46,527 nt of DNA from Verrucomicrobiota bacterium (lineage in GTDB: Bacteria; Verrucomicrobiota; Kiritimatiellia; JAAZAB01), in assembly GCA_018898455.1 (NCBI GenBank), contig JAHIJO010000091.1, forward strand, positions 1 through 46,527, in the 5' to 3' direction. How positions within the stretch are numbered: the first letter of the stretch is position 1; every line of letters begins with the position of its first letter. The translations under genes and the position numbers were made by a program. The notes under the pieces are model-generated. The model saw only the letters and a program-made list of their open reading frames with translations. It did no database searches and had not been told where the DNA came from. Positions 24,513 through 35,820 of the stretch are shown piece after piece.

Positions 24513-25415
24513 CTATTTTCGGTTGATGCTTATCGCTTTAACATTTTTTAACGACTGATAGAGCTTCAAGGCTTCCCGCGGCTTCAGATTATGATGCACC
24601 ACTTCGCGAATAGTTTTGATCATCGCCAGGGGAGCATCGCTTTGGAAGATGTTTCGGCCCATGTCCACCCCGGCGGCGCCTTCCCGGACCGCGTTGAACG
24701 CCATGGTCAGGGCCTCAAGTTCCGGGAGTTTCTTGCCGCCCGCCATCACAATGGGAACCGGGCAGGATGCCGTGATGGTGTCAAACCCCTCGTCCACGTA
24801 ATAGGTTTTAACGACATGGGCGCCCAACTCCGCGCAGATGCGGCAAGCCAGGCGAAAATACCTGGCGTCCCGAACCATCTCCTTGGCCACGGCCGTCACC
24901 GCCATGACGGGGATCCCGTAGCGCAGTCCCTGGTCAACCAGCCGGGTCATGTTGTGAACCGAGCGCGTCTCATATTCCCCGCCGATAAACACCTGGATGG
25001 CCAGCATGGAGACATTCATGCGGATGGCGTCTTCAATATCCACGGCAATTTCCTCGTTGGAAAGCTCTTTCAAAATACTCGGCCCGCCGCTGGCCCGCAT
25101 CACAATGGGTTTGGAATACATGGGGGGAATCGTGGTGCGCAGAATGCCGCGCGTCAGCATCAGGGCATCGGCTTCCGGAGCCAGCGGCACAATTTTCAAG
25201 TCAATCCGTTCCAAGCCCGTGGTTGGCCCCTGGAAATAGCCATGATCGATGGCCAGCATCACGGTGCGTCCGCTTTGCGGGTTAAAAATCCGCGCCAACC
25301 GGTTTTTCATGCCCCAATCCAGGGCCGAGGCTCCTTTGAGAAAAAACCCGCAGGTTTCCATGGGCACCCGTTCGAAAAACAGCTTTCCTTCCTTCACCGC
25401 TTCCGAATCTGGCAT
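24513..25415 (-). CDS. lsrF: LsrF-like class I aldolase/thiolase
   Basis: 300 residues with TAGGAGG upstream. It matches E. coli LsrF nearly block for block as I remember it: [85 protein letters not shown] and [11 protein letters not shown]. The Schiff-base lysine is K203. LsrF cleaves the phosphorylated autoinducer-2 derivative with coenzyme A. No other lsr genes are present, so it may act on a similar sugar-derived dione or, as for other DhnA-type enzymes, on deoxyketose phosphates. It is upstream of the SDR gene on the same strand, 47 nt apart. Confidence 0.9.
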   Translation of the reverse strand: MPDSEAVKEGKLFFERVPMETCGFFLKGASALDWGMKNRLARIFNPQSGRTVMLAIDHGYFQGPTTGLERIDLKIVPLAPEADALMLTRGILRTTIPPMYSKPIVMRASGGPSILKELSNEEIAVDIEDAIRMNVSMLAIQVFIGGEYETRSVHNMTRLVDQGLRYGIPVMAVTAVAKEMVRDARYFRLACRICAELGAHVVKTYYVDEGFDTITASCPVPIVMAGGKKLPELEALTMAFNAVREGAAGVDMGRNIFQSDAPLAMIKTIREVVHHNLKPREALKLYQSLKNVKAISINRK

Positions 25416-25507
25416 GGCGACATTTCCTCCTAAATTCCCCTGGTGCTAATCCCATCGCGCCGCAGTATGGCATATTCATTCACGAGGTAAAGGCCATTTT
25501 TCTGACG

Positions 25508-27943
25508 CTATAACAAACAAAGGGGCACGAGTTCCTTAAACGAGCCGACAAAATGCGGATGCAAGCCGCGGCGGATATGAGCCGGTAATTCGTCAAAATC
25601 TTTCTTGTTTTCCTTCGGGAACACTAGGTGAACCACCCTGGCCCGCTTGGCCGCGATAGTCTTCTCCTTGATTCCGCCAACCGGCATGACAAGCCCCGTC
25701 AAGGTCAATTCTCCGGTCATGGCCCAGTGGGCCCTGACCGGCTTATGGACAGCCAGGGAATACAAGGCACAGGCCATCGTAATACCCGCCGACGGACCAT
25801 CCTTCGGGGTAGCGCCGGAAGGCACATGCAGGTGAATAAAATGATGCTCGAATAAGGCCTTGGCGCCGGCGTTGCCGCTCAGGAACGAGCGCACAAAAGT
25901 GTAGGCGATCTCCGAAGATTCCACCATGACATTGCCCAATTGTCCCGTTTGTTTGAAGCCCGGCTTTTCCGCTTCCACCTTGGTGGCCTCGATATAGATG
26001 GTATCTCCGCCCATGCTGGTCCAGGCCAGGCCCATGACCACGCCGGGCCCCGGATTCCTGAATGGATCCTCCTCGGAAAACAGGCGCTTGCCCAGGAGAC
26101 GCGGAACATCCCGGACAGCGACCGTGATCCGGCCTGATCGCCGCCTGTTCAGAATTGAACGCGCCGATTTGCGGCAAATCTTCTTGATGGCATTTTCCAG
26201 GCTCCGCACACCGGGCTCACGGGCATACCCGTCAACCATGGCCTTCAATGCCTGACGGGTAATAACCACCTGCCCTTTTTTAAGGCCGCCATTATTCAGT
26301 TGTTTTGGAATGAGATAACGTTTCGCGATCTGCATTTTCTCCGCAAGAATATATCCGGATAGATGGATGATTTCCATGCGATCCAGCAAAGGGCGGGGAA
26401 TCGTGTCCAGCACATTGGCGGTACACACAAACAGTACATGCGACAGATCGAAACGCACATCCAGGTAATGATCGAGAAAATCCCGGTTCTGTTCCGGATC
26501 CAGAACCTCCAGGAGGGCGGATGCCGGATCGCCTTGAAAGCTCATCCCAATTTTGTCAATTTCATCAAGCATAATCAGAGGATTCGCGCTCTTGCAGAGC
26601 TTCATGGCCTGAATGAATTTTCCCGGCATGGCGCCGATATACGTCCGGCGATGCCCTTTGATTTCGGCTTCGTCCCGCATACCCCCGAGCGAAAACCGGT
26701 AAAATTTCCGGCCAATGCTTTCCGCGATCGAGTGTCCGATGGAGGTTTTCCCCACCCCGGGGGGACCCACAAAACAGATGATCGAACCGGAAACATTACC
26801 CTTCAAGATGCCCACGGACAGAAACTCCATGATGCGCTCCTTGACGTCCTCCAGTCCATAATGATCCCGGTTCAGAATCCGTTCCGCGCGCCGGATATTA
26901 TAGGCATCCGGGGTAAACACGCCCCAGGGCAGGGATGTCAGCCAATCCAGATAATTGCGGGTCACCGTGAATTCCGGCGATAGCGCATCCAGCAAAGTCA
27001 TCTTTTCCATTTCCTCGTTGATCCGTTCCGAGGCCTCCGGCGTCAGCTTCAGGGATTTCAGACGTTCCCGGAAGCGGTCGATTTCCGTTTCCTTGCCCTC
27101 CTTGGCCAGCCCCAGCTCCTTCTTGATCGCCTTCAGCTGTTCCCTGAGAAAATATTCCCTTTGCTGTTTGGACAACTTCCCCTCGATCTGCTGGTTGATC
27201 TTGGTCTGGATCCGGGACACATCGACTTCCTTCTTCAAAAGAATCAGGGCTTTTTCAATCCGCTGCCGGACGCTGATGGTCTCCAGAATATCCTGAAGCT
27301 CCGCCGGTCCCGCCATGGTCATGGCGGAGGAAAAATCGGCCAGCCGTCCCGGATCGTTCAAGTTGGCGCGGGTCAGAAATAAATTCAGCTCATCCTTGAA
27401 CATCGGATTAAGCTGGATCAACTCCTTGATGGCATTGACGATCGAAACCGAGTAGGCCTTGAGTTCTTCATTCCCCGACATCTCGGTTTCATAAATATAA
27501 CGGACCTTGGCCCGAAAAACCGGTTCTTCGGTCAGCATCTTTTCTATGCTAAACCGCTCCAGAACTCCGACCATGACCTGGATGGGGGCCTCGGGAGACG
27601 GCTGCGTCACCCGCAGGATTTCAACCACCACTCCCACCGAATACAGATCACGGTGGGTAATCGGGTCCGTTCCGGCGCGGTTGGGGCGCGGGCGCATGAG
27701 CACAATACCGGCAAACTTGGATGAGGTCTTGACCAAGTCGGCAATGACCCTCTTGGCGCGTTCGTCATCGAGGATGAGCGGCAAGATCATCTTCGGAAAC
27801 AGCGGACGATTCTCCACCGGAATTATCGGCAAAGTTTCCGGCAGCATGTCGCGAGCCAGGATGATCTGTTTTTTCTCCAGCGGAGCGCCGGACAGGGCAG
27901 GAGCATCACGGGTCGGATCTTTGTTCTGGGGATCATCAGCCAT
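25508..27943 (-). CDS. lon: ATP-dependent protease Lon
   Basis: 811 residues, the usual length for the LonA class. The N-terminal substrate domain covers about 35-240 (LPIIPVENRPLFPKMILPLI). A coiled coil follows (KLSKQQREYFLREQLKAIKK). The AAA+ module has Walker A GPPGVGKTS (393-401), Walker B LIMLDEID (456-463) and GGMRDEAEIKGHRRTYIGAM. The protease domain has S718 in PKDGPSAGITMA and K759 in VGGIKEK. It degrades misfolded and regulatory proteins in the cytosol. A single intact gene, transcribed ahead of a small lipoprotein gene in the opposite order (the lipoprotein lies upstream, 23 nt away). Confidence 0.98.
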   Translation of the reverse strand: MADDPQNKDPTRDAPALSGAPLEKKQIILARDMLPETLPIIPVENRPLFPKMILPLILDDERAKRVIADLVKTSSKFAGIVLMRPRPNRAGTDPITHRDLYSVGVVVEILRVTQPSPEAPIQVMVGVLERFSIEKMLTEEPVFRAKVRYIYETEMSGNEELKAYSVSIVNAIKELIQLNPMFKDELNLFLTRANLNDPGRLADFSSAMTMAGPAELQDILETISVRQRIEKALILLKKEVDVSRIQTKINQQIEGKLSKQQREYFLREQLKAIKKELGLAKEGKETEIDRFRERLKSLKLTPEASERINEEMEKMTLLDALSPEFTVTRNYLDWLTSLPWGVFTPDAYNIRRAERILNRDHYGLEDVKERIMEFLSVGILKGNVSGSIICFVGPPGVGKTSIGHSIAESIGRKFYRFSLGGMRDEAEIKGHRRTYIGAMPGKFIQAMKLCKSANPLIMLDEIDKIGMSFQGDPASALLEVLDPEQNRDFLDHYLDVRFDLSHVLFVCTANVLDTIPRPLLDRMEIIHLSGYILAEKMQIAKRYLIPKQLNNGGLKKGQVVITRQALKAMVDGYAREPGVRSLENAIKKICRKSARSILNRRRSGRITVAVRDVPRLLGKRLFSEEDPFRNPGPGVVMGLAWTSMGGDTIYIEATKVEAEKPGFKQTGQLGNVMVESSEIAYTFVRSFLSGNAGAKALFEHHFIHLHVPSGATPKDGPSAGITMACALYSLAVHKPVRAHWAMTGELTLTGLVMPVGGIKEKTIAAKRARVVHLVFPKENKKDFDELPAHIRRGLHPHFVGSFKELVPLCLL

Positions 27944-27966
27944 GATAGATTTGCTGACGAGGAAAT

Positions 27967-28491
27967 CTATCTCATCGGACCAAAGCCGCGCACGGGACCG
28001 CCGCCTTGCGCATTACCCCGGGGCAGTGTGGGCATGGTTGTCCAAAGGATATCGCGGTTCAATTTTAATTCCACCAGCTCGGCATCCGCATCCATGATTT
28101 TATTAATTTCACTCTGCATCTCAACCAACTGGACCCGACAGGCCTTGGCTTCAGGATTGGTCTCAAAAATGACTTTCTGTCTTTCGGCAATCTGTGTTTT
28201 CGCGGCCTCGATGCGGGCGCTGGTCTCCATAACCTTGCGCAAAAAATCGGCGCTCATCTCGGCGGAAAATGGCGCCGGCTGCTGCACCCCACCCGCCGGC
28301 GCATCCTTCTTGCCAGCCATCACCTCAGCCGGGGTCGAATTTGCCGCCACAGTTTCCTTGGCCGCTTTAACCGGCAACGGCGCCGCGGTCTGTTGTTCAG
28401 AACTCCCGGATTTATTTTCACCACCGCAAGCCACCAGACCAACAAGTCCCGCCATCACCCCTATTGCCGCGAGCATGGACCATGATTTCAT
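27967..28491 (-). CDS. Predicted lipoprotein
   Basis: About 174 residues from ATG 28491 (MKSWSMLAAIGVMAGLVGLV). The lipobox LVAC is followed by GGENKSGSS, so Cys is the lipidated residue. A flexible Ala/Pro/Ser stretch precedes a helical region (SADFLRKVMETSARIEAAKT ... KIMDADAELVELKLNRDILW), and the tail is Pro/Gly rich (GPVRGFGPMR). The helical part vaguely recalls periplasmic CpxP/Spy-like or heavy-metal resistance helices, but I cannot assign it. The frame is open to 28539. It lies upstream of lon on the same strand. Confidence 0.72.
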   Translation of the reverse strand: MKSWSMLAAIGVMAGLVGLVACGGENKSGSSEQQTAAPLPVKAAKETVAANSTPAEVMAGKKDAPAGGVQQPAPFSAEMSADFLRKVMETSARIEAAKTQIAERQKVIFETNPEAKACRVQLVEMQSEINKIMDADAELVELKLNRDILWTTMPTLPRGNAQGGGPVRGFGPMR

Positions 28492-28721
28492 AAACTTCCC
28501 TTTCCCTATTGATTTACCTTCCATGGAATGAACCGACAAACAGACGTTGCATTTATCAAGACATTATGTTGAAATGATTAACTAAGGCAAGCAAAAAAAA
28601 AGCGCCCGGCGAGTAATGCCAGTTACAGGGGAAATGGCGCGTAACCGAGTTGGGCAAAGGGCTTCAGCTATAGCGCCCCGACCTCACCGGGAAACAGTCA
28701 TTCAGGCAAGGGAGCGGTGGC

Positions 28722-30029
28722 ATGACGGATCAAGCAAAGTTGATTGTCGGAAAAAAGGAATATGTACTTCCTCTTATCACAGGCACTCAGAACGAGCGCG
28801 CCATCGACATCTCGCAATTGCGGGAGCAGTCCGGGCTGATCACGCTCGACAACAGCCTGGGAAACACCGGTGTCTGCCAAAGCAGTATCACCTTTATCGA
28901 CGGTGACCAGGGGATCCTGCAGTACCGGGGCTACCCGATCGAGGAATTGGCGGAAAAATCTACGTTCACAGAAATCGCGTATCTCCTGATCCACGGGAAT
29001 CTGCCGACCCGGAAGGAACTCTCCATATTTTCCAACCGATTGAATGAGTCTTCGTTGATCCATGAAGACATGCGCCATTTCTTCGAGGCGTTTCCGAAAT
29101 ACGCCCATCCCATGGGAATTCTGTCCACCATGGTGGCGTCGCTGTCAACATTCTATCCCCTGCCCGACGTTCTCGATCCGGACGCCGAAGAGCAGTTCAT
29201 GGCCAACCTGATCTCGCAGGTGCGCACGATTGCCGCATTTTCCTACAAGAAATCCATGGGCGAGCCCGTGGTGTATCCTTCTTTCAGACTGAAATACGTC
29301 GAGAATTTCCTGAACATGATGTTCTCGTCGCCGGTCAAGGATTACCATCAGGATCCCGACATCGTGCGCGCGGTGGATCTGTTCCTGATTCTGCACGCCG
29401 ATCATGAGCAGAATTGCAGCACCTCAACGGTCCGACTGGTCGGTTCCAGTCTGGCTAATATTTACGCCGTGATTTCAGCCGGTATTTCAGCGCTGTGGGG
29501 ATCGCGTCATGGTGGCGCCAACCAGGAGGTCATTCACATGCTGGAACGCATCCTGGCCTCCGGCGGCGACGGCAAGGAATTCATCGAACGGGCAAAAAAG
29601 AAGAACAGCGGCGAGCGGCTGATGGGATTCGGCCATCGCGTCTATAAGAATTTCGACCCGCGCGCCAAGATTCTCAAGCAGGCCTGCCACAAACTGTTGA
29701 GCAAGCCCGGAATGAACAATCCCATGTTCGACATCGCCCTACGGATCGAGGAACTGGCGCTGAAGGATGATTATTTCCTGTCGCGCCAACTTTATCCGAA
29801 CGTCGATTTCTATTCCGGCCTGATCCAAAAAGCAGTGGGCATTCCCTACGACATGTTCACGGTCCTGTTTGCCATTGGCCGCATGCCCGGCTGGCTGGCG
29901 CATTGGCGCGAGATGGTGCACCAGGAACCCTTCCGGATCATCCGGCCCCGCCAGGTGTACATCGGCAAAACCGAGCGCCATTACGTGCCCATCAACGAGC
30001 GGCCGGAACAAAACGCCGTTCCGGTTTGA
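28722..30029 (+). CDS. gltA: Citrate synthase
   Basis: 435 residues with AGGGAG upstream. It condenses oxaloacetate and acetyl-CoA to citrate. Visible are GDQGILQYRGYPIEEL, HADHEQNCSTSTVRLVGSS (active-site His at about 224), SALWGSRHGGANQEVI (second His; family members commonly have GPLHGGAN, so SRHGG is a variation), and GFGHRVYKNFDPRAK. The length and N-terminal extension match the type II, hexameric NADH-sensitive enzymes of Gram-negatives. No other TCA genes flank it. The leader at 28560-28715 is GC-rich and hairpin-prone, but I identify no known class there. Confidence 0.97.
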   Translation: MTDQAKLIVGKKEYVLPLITGTQNERAIDISQLREQSGLITLDNSLGNTGVCQSSITFIDGDQGILQYRGYPIEELAEKSTFTEIAYLLIHGNLPTRKELSIFSNRLNESSLIHEDMRHFFEAFPKYAHPMGILSTMVASLSTFYPLPDVLDPDAEEQFMANLISQVRTIAAFSYKKSMGEPVVYPSFRLKYVENFLNMMFSSPVKDYHQDPDIVRAVDLFLILHADHEQNCSTSTVRLVGSSLANIYAVISAGISALWGSRHGGANQEVIHMLERILASGGDGKEFIERAKKKNSGERLMGFGHRVYKNFDPRAKILKQACHKLLSKPGMNNPMFDIALRIEELALKDDYFLSRQLYPNVDFYSGLIQKAVGIPYDMFTVLFAIGRMPGWLAHWREMVHQEPFRIIRPRQVYIGKTERHYVPINERPEQNAVPV

Positions 30030-30093
30030 TAACGCGTATCAGGCGCGCCGGCAAGCGTCGCCGGCAACCGCCTTGGGCCAAATTGATCAAACA

Positions 30094-31176
30094 TTACCTG
30101 TGTCCCAGTTCGACGGATAGGTCCAAATACCGCTTGACGGCTTCCCCCGGCACGTTGAACGGGATGTGATTGCCGATACACATCATATACCCCCCTGACA
30201 TTCGTCCGGTCTCAACCATGGACTGGACCATGGAACGGATTTCGGCCGGGTTGTTCCGCATCAAAATCCTGTTGTCTCCTTCACCGGCTAGAAAGCAGTT
30301 CTCATAACGCCGGGCGATCGCCTTGTAGTCGGTAAACGGTTCGCTGATTATGCCCCGTGCGCCGCACGCCATAACGTCGTCCACGAATACATCCACGCAC
30401 CCGTCCACCATGAACAAGACCTCTTTGCCTGCCTGCTTAAGGATGCTCCATAATTCCTCGTAGCGTGGAAAAATAAATTTATTCATCCAGGCCGGACTGC
30501 AAACGGGGCCATTGGCGAGAACAATGTCATCGTGGCAAATCACGAAGTTGACGGGGAGCCTGGCAAATGCGCGAAACACGCGGCGGTTGATCTCGCTGAA
30601 TTCCTCCATGATACGGTCAAATTCAGGCTCCAGACAGATCGAAAGAAAATTCTCGTAGCCAAAGACGAGCAGAGGCCACATGAACATGGTGTTGTAGAAA
30701 GAGACCGACGCGGACGAGCCCGCCGGGGCTTGCTTGCCCCATGCGGTTGGGTAGTTCTTGCGATAGCGTTCATAGATTGCATCCTCGGTTCGGAAGTCAC
30801 CGTCCTCAACAATGTGCCAGCCGGTGAAGTCGCCCTGTGCCAAAGGACTGAAGCACAGCATCTCTTCCCGAGTCTTGAAACGGCGACCAGCATCTTCCTG
30901 TTGCCAGTAATCACGGTAAGAGTCGCCCCAGCGCCCCTTGCTCTTATCACCTTGCCGTTCGGGTCTCGGCTTCGGATCGTCGGTCTCGGGAACTCCGAGA
31001 CCGAGTTGAGGATACAGTTCATTCAGTTTCAAACGGCAGAGTCGAGGATGCTCGTAGTAGTCAATTCCAGTGAGGCAGGTTTCCGCATCCGGATTCGACC
31101 AATGCTCCCAATGTGCTATGCGCTTTGGGCCAAGCCCCATGTAGCTCTCATACCTCGGATCATTCATGTCTAGCAT
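30094..31176 (-). CDS. Uroporphyrinogen decarboxylase-family (URO-D) protein
   Basis: About 360 residues from ATG 31176 (MLDMNDPRYESYMGLG); 31167 is also possible because GGAG lies 11 nt before it, and the frame is open to 31251. URO-D-fold features: FLSICLEPEFDRIMEEFSEI, the metal or substrate region VNFVICHDDIVLANGPVCSP, HGCVD-type GCVDVFVDDVMACGARGI, and ILMRNNPAEI then MCIGNHIPFNVPGEAVKRYL. Many such divergent URO-D proteins in anaerobes are corrinoid methyltransferases rather than haem enzymes. No corrinoid protein gene is adjacent. Haem biosynthesis is unlikely because the usual N-terminal Arg-rich motif is not seen. Substrate unknown. Confidence 0.82.
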   Translation of the reverse strand: MLDMNDPRYESYMGLGPKRIAHWEHWSNPDAETCLTGIDYYEHPRLCRLKLNELYPQLGLGVPETDDPKPRPERQGDKSKGRWGDSYRDYWQQEDAGRRFKTREEMLCFSPLAQGDFTGWHIVEDGDFRTEDAIYERYRKNYPTAWGKQAPAGSSASVSFYNTMFMWPLLVFGYENFLSICLEPEFDRIMEEFSEINRRVFRAFARLPVNFVICHDDIVLANGPVCSPAWMNKFIFPRYEELWSILKQAGKEVLFMVDGCVDVFVDDVMACGARGIISEPFTDYKAIARRYENCFLAGEGDNRILMRNNPAEIRSMVQSMVETGRMSGGYMMCIGNHIPFNVPGEAVKRYLDLSVELGHR

Positions 31177-31195
31177 GGCTCCTTTCGTCCCAACG

Positions 31196-31366
31196 TTACG
31201 GTTCCGCAGACCGGCTAATGGGCGCTGGGTGAGGGGCGGTGTCACGATCATGGCTCAGATGCCAGACACGCGCTCCCCATCCCAACAGGAAGAGTCCCAA
31301 CACCACTATGATTGCCTGGCGCTCATGGGCGGTCAGGCCGAACCAGGCTTTTGCCATGAGTCGCAT
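31196..31366 (-). CDS. Small single-span membrane protein
   Basis: 56 residues from ATG 31366 (MRLMAKAWFGLTAHERQAII); the frame is open to 31411. One hydrophobic helix (AIIVVLGLFLLGWGARVW) is preceded by LTAHERQ. This opening is like the N-terminal anchor seen in ComEA/helix-hairpin-helix DNA-binding proteins of this group, but the DNA-binding half is absent. It ends 19 nt before the URO-D start, on the same strand. Real but uncertain; function unknown. Confidence 0.5.
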   Translation of the reverse strand: MRLMAKAWFGLTAHERQAIIVVLGLFLLGWGARVWHLSHDRDTAPHPAPISRSAEP

Positions 31367-31462
31367 GGACGTCGAGGATTTCTGCGGAGAAGGCGATGTC
31401 ATTGAATTCATCCAATGTCCAAGTACGGATGTCGCTAGCGCTCCGCTTTCTTTCCGCTGTCT

Positions 31463-34021
31463 TCACGCTTTTGAACAGGAAGCGAGACCTTGGGAACGAA
31501 TCACCAGGTTGATTAACTTGTTCGGAACAAAGATGGTCTTGACGAGTTTTTCCCGGCTTGCCCATTTCGCCGCCGGGGGATGAGCCAGCGCCGCCGCTTC
31601 CACCGTTGCCTTGTCCAGGCCGACTGCCAACATGATTGTCCCGCGTAATTTCCCATTGACCTGAATCACAATTTCAACCTGGTCGCGCGCCAGGGCGGCC
31701 GGATCAGCCACCGGCCACGCTACCCGCAACAGTCCCGCCGGATGTCCAAGTTCCACCCACAACTCTTCCGCCAGGTGCGGAGCAAAGGGCGCGAGCAATA
31801 ACACCACCGTTTCAATGGCATGACGAAAAACCGCCTTGCGCTGATCGGACGCGCTTCCATCCGGTGAAAACGCGTCCACCGCGTTCATTAATTCCATGAT
31901 CTGCGCCACGGCCGTATTAAAATGGAAATCGCCTTCGAGGTCTTGCGTGACCCGGTGAATGGTCTCATGGGTTTTGCGCAAGAGGTCGCGTTCCACCGGC
32001 TGCATGGCCGACTGATCAGGCTTCAGCGGTCGGCTGGCCGCCAGCAATTCTCTCTGTTCATAAACGCGCCGCCACACGCGGCGCAGGAAACGGTACGCGC
32101 CTTCAATGCCGTCATCGCTCCATTCCGCGTCCTTTTCCGGCGGTCCGATAAACAGCGTGTACAGCCGCACCGTGTCCGCCCCATAATCCCGGATCAAATC
32201 GTCGGGACTGACCACATTGCCCTTCGATTTGGACATCTTATAAAGCTGGCCGTCCTTTTCACTGCGCTTGCAGATCATCCCCTGCGTAAAGAGCTTGGCA
32301 AACGGCTCATCGATCCTGATCAAGCCCATGTCGTACAAGGCTTTTGTAAAGAACCGGGCATACATGAGATGCAGGATGGCATGTTCAATGCCCCCGATGT
32401 ACTGGTCCACCGGCATCCAGCGGTTGCAGGCGTCGGCATCAATCGCGTGCCGCTCATCGTGCGGAGACAAAAACCGTAAAAAGTACCAGCTCGAATCCAC
32501 GAAGGTATCCATGGTGTCGCGCTCGCGTCGGGACGGCTGGCCACACTTCGGACAGGGCACATTCATGAAGTCGGACGAGCGCGCCAGCGGCGACTCTCCG
32601 GTCAGCCGAAATTCAACGTCATCGGGCAGGAGCACGGGCAGGTCCTTTTCCGGGACCGGCACCAAGCCGCAATCCGGACAATAAATGATCGGGATCGGCG
32701 CCCCCCAATACCGTTGACGGCTGATGAGCCAGTCGCGCAGACGGTACTGCACCATGGCGCGTCCAAAACGTTTTTCCCCCGCATGGGCCGTCATGCGGCT
32801 TCTGGCCTCCGCGCTCGGCAGGCCGGAAAATACGCCGGAATCAACGGTCACCCCGTCGTCGCAAAAGGCATTATCCATGGATTCAAGCTTCAGCAACTGC
32901 TCGGCATTCTGAATGGACAGCTTGACGGGTAATCCGTATTTTTTGGCGAAGGCCCAGTCCCGCGTATCATGGGCGGGCACCGCCATGACCGCCCCTGCCC
33001 CATAGCTCATCAGAACGTAATCGCCGACCCACAGGGGGATATTCCCTCCAGTGTATGGATTGATGACATAGCGTCCGGTGAAGACGCCTTTCTTTTCCCG
33101 ATCCTCGGCGGCGCGGTCGGCGGACGCCACCTTTCCGGCCTCCGCAACAAACGCGCGTACGGCTGACTCTTCGGGCAACCCCTTGACCATATCAGCCAAA
33201 CCGGCGTATTCGGGCGCCACGACCATATAGGTGCATCCGAAGATCGTGTCCACCCGGGTTGTAAAACAGGGAACGACGGCGCGGGGATCTACTCTTCCGT
33301 CCCCGCGCGGCACCAGGGGAAACTCCACCCAGGCGCCTTCACTGCGGCCAATCCAGTTCTGCTGCATCGTCTTTACCCGATCCGGCCATCCCTGTAACTT
33401 CGCCAGATCGTCCAGCAAACGTTGCGCATAATCCGTGATTTTAAAAAACCACTGCTCTAAATTTTTTTCCCTAACCTCCGATTCGCAGCGCCAGCATTTT
33501 CCATCAATGACCTGCTCATTGGCCAGGACAGCCGCGCAAGATGGGCACCAGTTGACCGGCGCCTTGGCCTTGTAAGCCAACCCCCGCTGGAACAGCTGGA
33601 TAAACAACCACTGGGTCCAGCGGTAATAATCCGGAAGGCAGGCTGTCACCTCACGGTCCCAATCGTAACAGATGCCCCAGGAATTCAACTGGCGCTTCAT
33701 GGTCGCGATATTATCCAGCGTCGTAATGCGGGGATGCGTTCCGGTTTTAATCGCCGCATTCTCGGCGGGCAATCCGAAGGCGTCCCAGCCCATGGGCGTC
33801 AGGACGTTGAATCCTTGCATCTTCTTATAGCGGGCAACGGCGTCGCCGAGGATGTAGTTCCGGCCATGCCCCACATGCAGGGCGGCGGAGGGGTATGGAA
33901 ACATGACCAGGCAGTAATATTTCCGGTCCGCGCACCCGGTATCGACCTTGAAAAAACCTTGATCTTTCCAATAGGCCTGCCACTTCGGTTCAATTTCATC
34001 AAAAGGATATTTTTCGTTCAT
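31463..34021 (-). CDS. leuS: Leucyl-tRNA synthetase
   Basis: 852 residues, class I aminoacyl-tRNA synthetase. The HIGH motif appears as [15 protein letters not shown] near residue 50. The zinc-finger (CPSC ... CWRC) follows. The editing domain is visible with [14 protein letters not shown] and [18 protein letters not shown]. The second CxxC pair CPDC ... CPKC comes next, and KMSKS as [16 protein letters not shown] near residue 596. The C-terminal part [27 protein letters not shown] is typical of bacterial LeuRS. The C-terminus ([12 protein letters not shown]) is a bit longer than usual. A complete essential gene. Confidence 0.98.
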   Translation of the reverse strand: MNEKYPFDEIEPKWQAYWKDQGFFKVDTGCADRKYYCLVMFPYPSAALHVGHGRNYILGDAVARYKKMQGFNVLTPMGWDAFGLPAENAAIKTGTHPRITTLDNIATMKRQLNSWGICYDWDREVTACLPDYYRWTQWLFIQLFQRGLAYKAKAPVNWCPSCAAVLANEQVIDGKCWRCESEVREKNLEQWFFKITDYAQRLLDDLAKLQGWPDRVKTMQQNWIGRSEGAWVEFPLVPRGDGRVDPRAVVPCFTTRVDTIFGCTYMVVAPEYAGLADMVKGLPEESAVRAFVAEAGKVASADRAAEDREKKGVFTGRYVINPYTGGNIPLWVGDYVLMSYGAGAVMAVPAHDTRDWAFAKKYGLPVKLSIQNAEQLLKLESMDNAFCDDGVTVDSGVFSGLPSAEARSRMTAHAGEKRFGRAMVQYRLRDWLISRQRYWGAPIPIIYCPDCGLVPVPEKDLPVLLPDDVEFRLTGESPLARSSDFMNVPCPKCGQPSRRERDTMDTFVDSSWYFLRFLSPHDERHAIDADACNRWMPVDQYIGGIEHAILHLMYARFFTKALYDMGLIRIDEPFAKLFTQGMICKRSEKDGQLYKMSKSKGNVVSPDDLIRDYGADTVRLYTLFIGPPEKDAEWSDDGIEGAYRFLRRVWRRVYEQRELLAASRPLKPDQSAMQPVERDLLRKTHETIHRVTQDLEGDFHFNTAVAQIMELMNAVDAFSPDGSASDQRKAVFRHAIETVVLLLAPFAPHLAEELWVELGHPAGLLRVAWPVADPAALARDQVEIVIQVNGKLRGTIMLAVGLDKATVEAAALAHPPAAKWASREKLVKTIFVPNKLINLVIRSQGLASCSKA

Positions 34022-34096
34022 CTTCGCCTCTCGTCCATGAGTGAATATTTAATAGCACAGAAAAGATCACAGTCAATCTATTGTTCATGAGTAGAT

Positions 34097-34348
34097 TTAT
34101 TTGGAATTATGGTTCATTCGACAGTTGGGTGGGTTATTAACATTCATGAGGGCTTTCTTTCTTTTTGGAGTGCGGGAGCGCTGTTTCCCGCACTCCATAT
34201 AGTTTTTCGCAGCACGGGCTGTGCGAAACGGCCTGCTGATAACTTGGCGTAATTTTTCTATCCATTCCTCAATCGGAACTTCGAAAACCTCGGCCAATAT
34301 GGAAATGTTCGCGTAATGCGAACGACATATTGAGAATCGATGTTTGCA
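34097..34348 (-). pseudogene. Fragment of an XRE-type helix-turn-helix gene
   Basis: Reading the frame opened by a TAG just above 34348, the visible sequence is CKHRFSICRSHYANISILAE then VFEVPIEEWIEKLRQ. The block NISILAEVFEVPIEE is like the last two helices of an XRE domain (ENISILTLxKIAxALxVPI). There is no start codon with a ribosome binding site, and the first helices are missing. The C-terminal part runs through a palindromic element at 34166-34197. It is a decayed piece of a regulator interrupted by a repeat. Confidence 0.5.
34166..34197. repeat. Palindromic element, short member of the GGAGTGCGG family
   Basis: TGGAGTGCGGGA and TCCCGCACTCCA form exact 12-bp arms around GCGCTGTT. The ends (TGGAGTGCG/CGCACTCCA) match those of the 121-bp element at 41911-42031. 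Confidence 0.8.
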
Positions 34349-34349
34349 C

Positions 34350-34576
34350 TAATAAACACTCTGTGCTATATATTTTCCGTATGTAGCGCTGCAGTCGGCG
34401 CGGAGGTTCGATGGAGGGCGCAGACATTTTCACCCCAGCGCTGGGCGGGCAAGTTGTGGTGATCCGGGACGGGACGAGGTCGTCCCGTCTCCAGAAGAAA
34501 ATAATGGAGCCGGGGTACCCTCATCCCGGGATAGCAGGCCAGGTCCCCGATCAGACAATCTTGTCAAGAAACCAAG
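34350..34576. other. Gene-free stretch before the DUF1015 gene
   Basis: No gene is supported. It holds imperfect inverted repeats such as GGGACGGGACGA with TCGTCCCGTCTCC. An open plus frame at 34411-34653 overlaps the true gene start and has no family pattern. Confidence 0.5.
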
Positions 34577-35793
<1,217 letters not shown>

Positions 35794-35797
<4 letters not shown>

Positions 35798-35820
35798 CAA
35801 ACTGCCGGGCAGTTTGCTAG
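35794..35820. terminator. Bidirectional terminator hairpin between DUF1015 gene and amaP
   Basis: CTAGCAAACTGCC and GGCAGTTTGCTAG are exact 13-bp arms with one base between. It overlaps both stop codons of the convergent genes. No T-run follows; the A/T base of the stem could serve, or it may be a Rho-type end. Confidence 0.65.

Noticed and set aside
30094..31176. Haem-biosynthetic hemE
   Set aside because: The typical N-terminal substrate-binding motif is not seen, and no haem genes are nearby; kept as a URO-D-family protein of unknown substrate.
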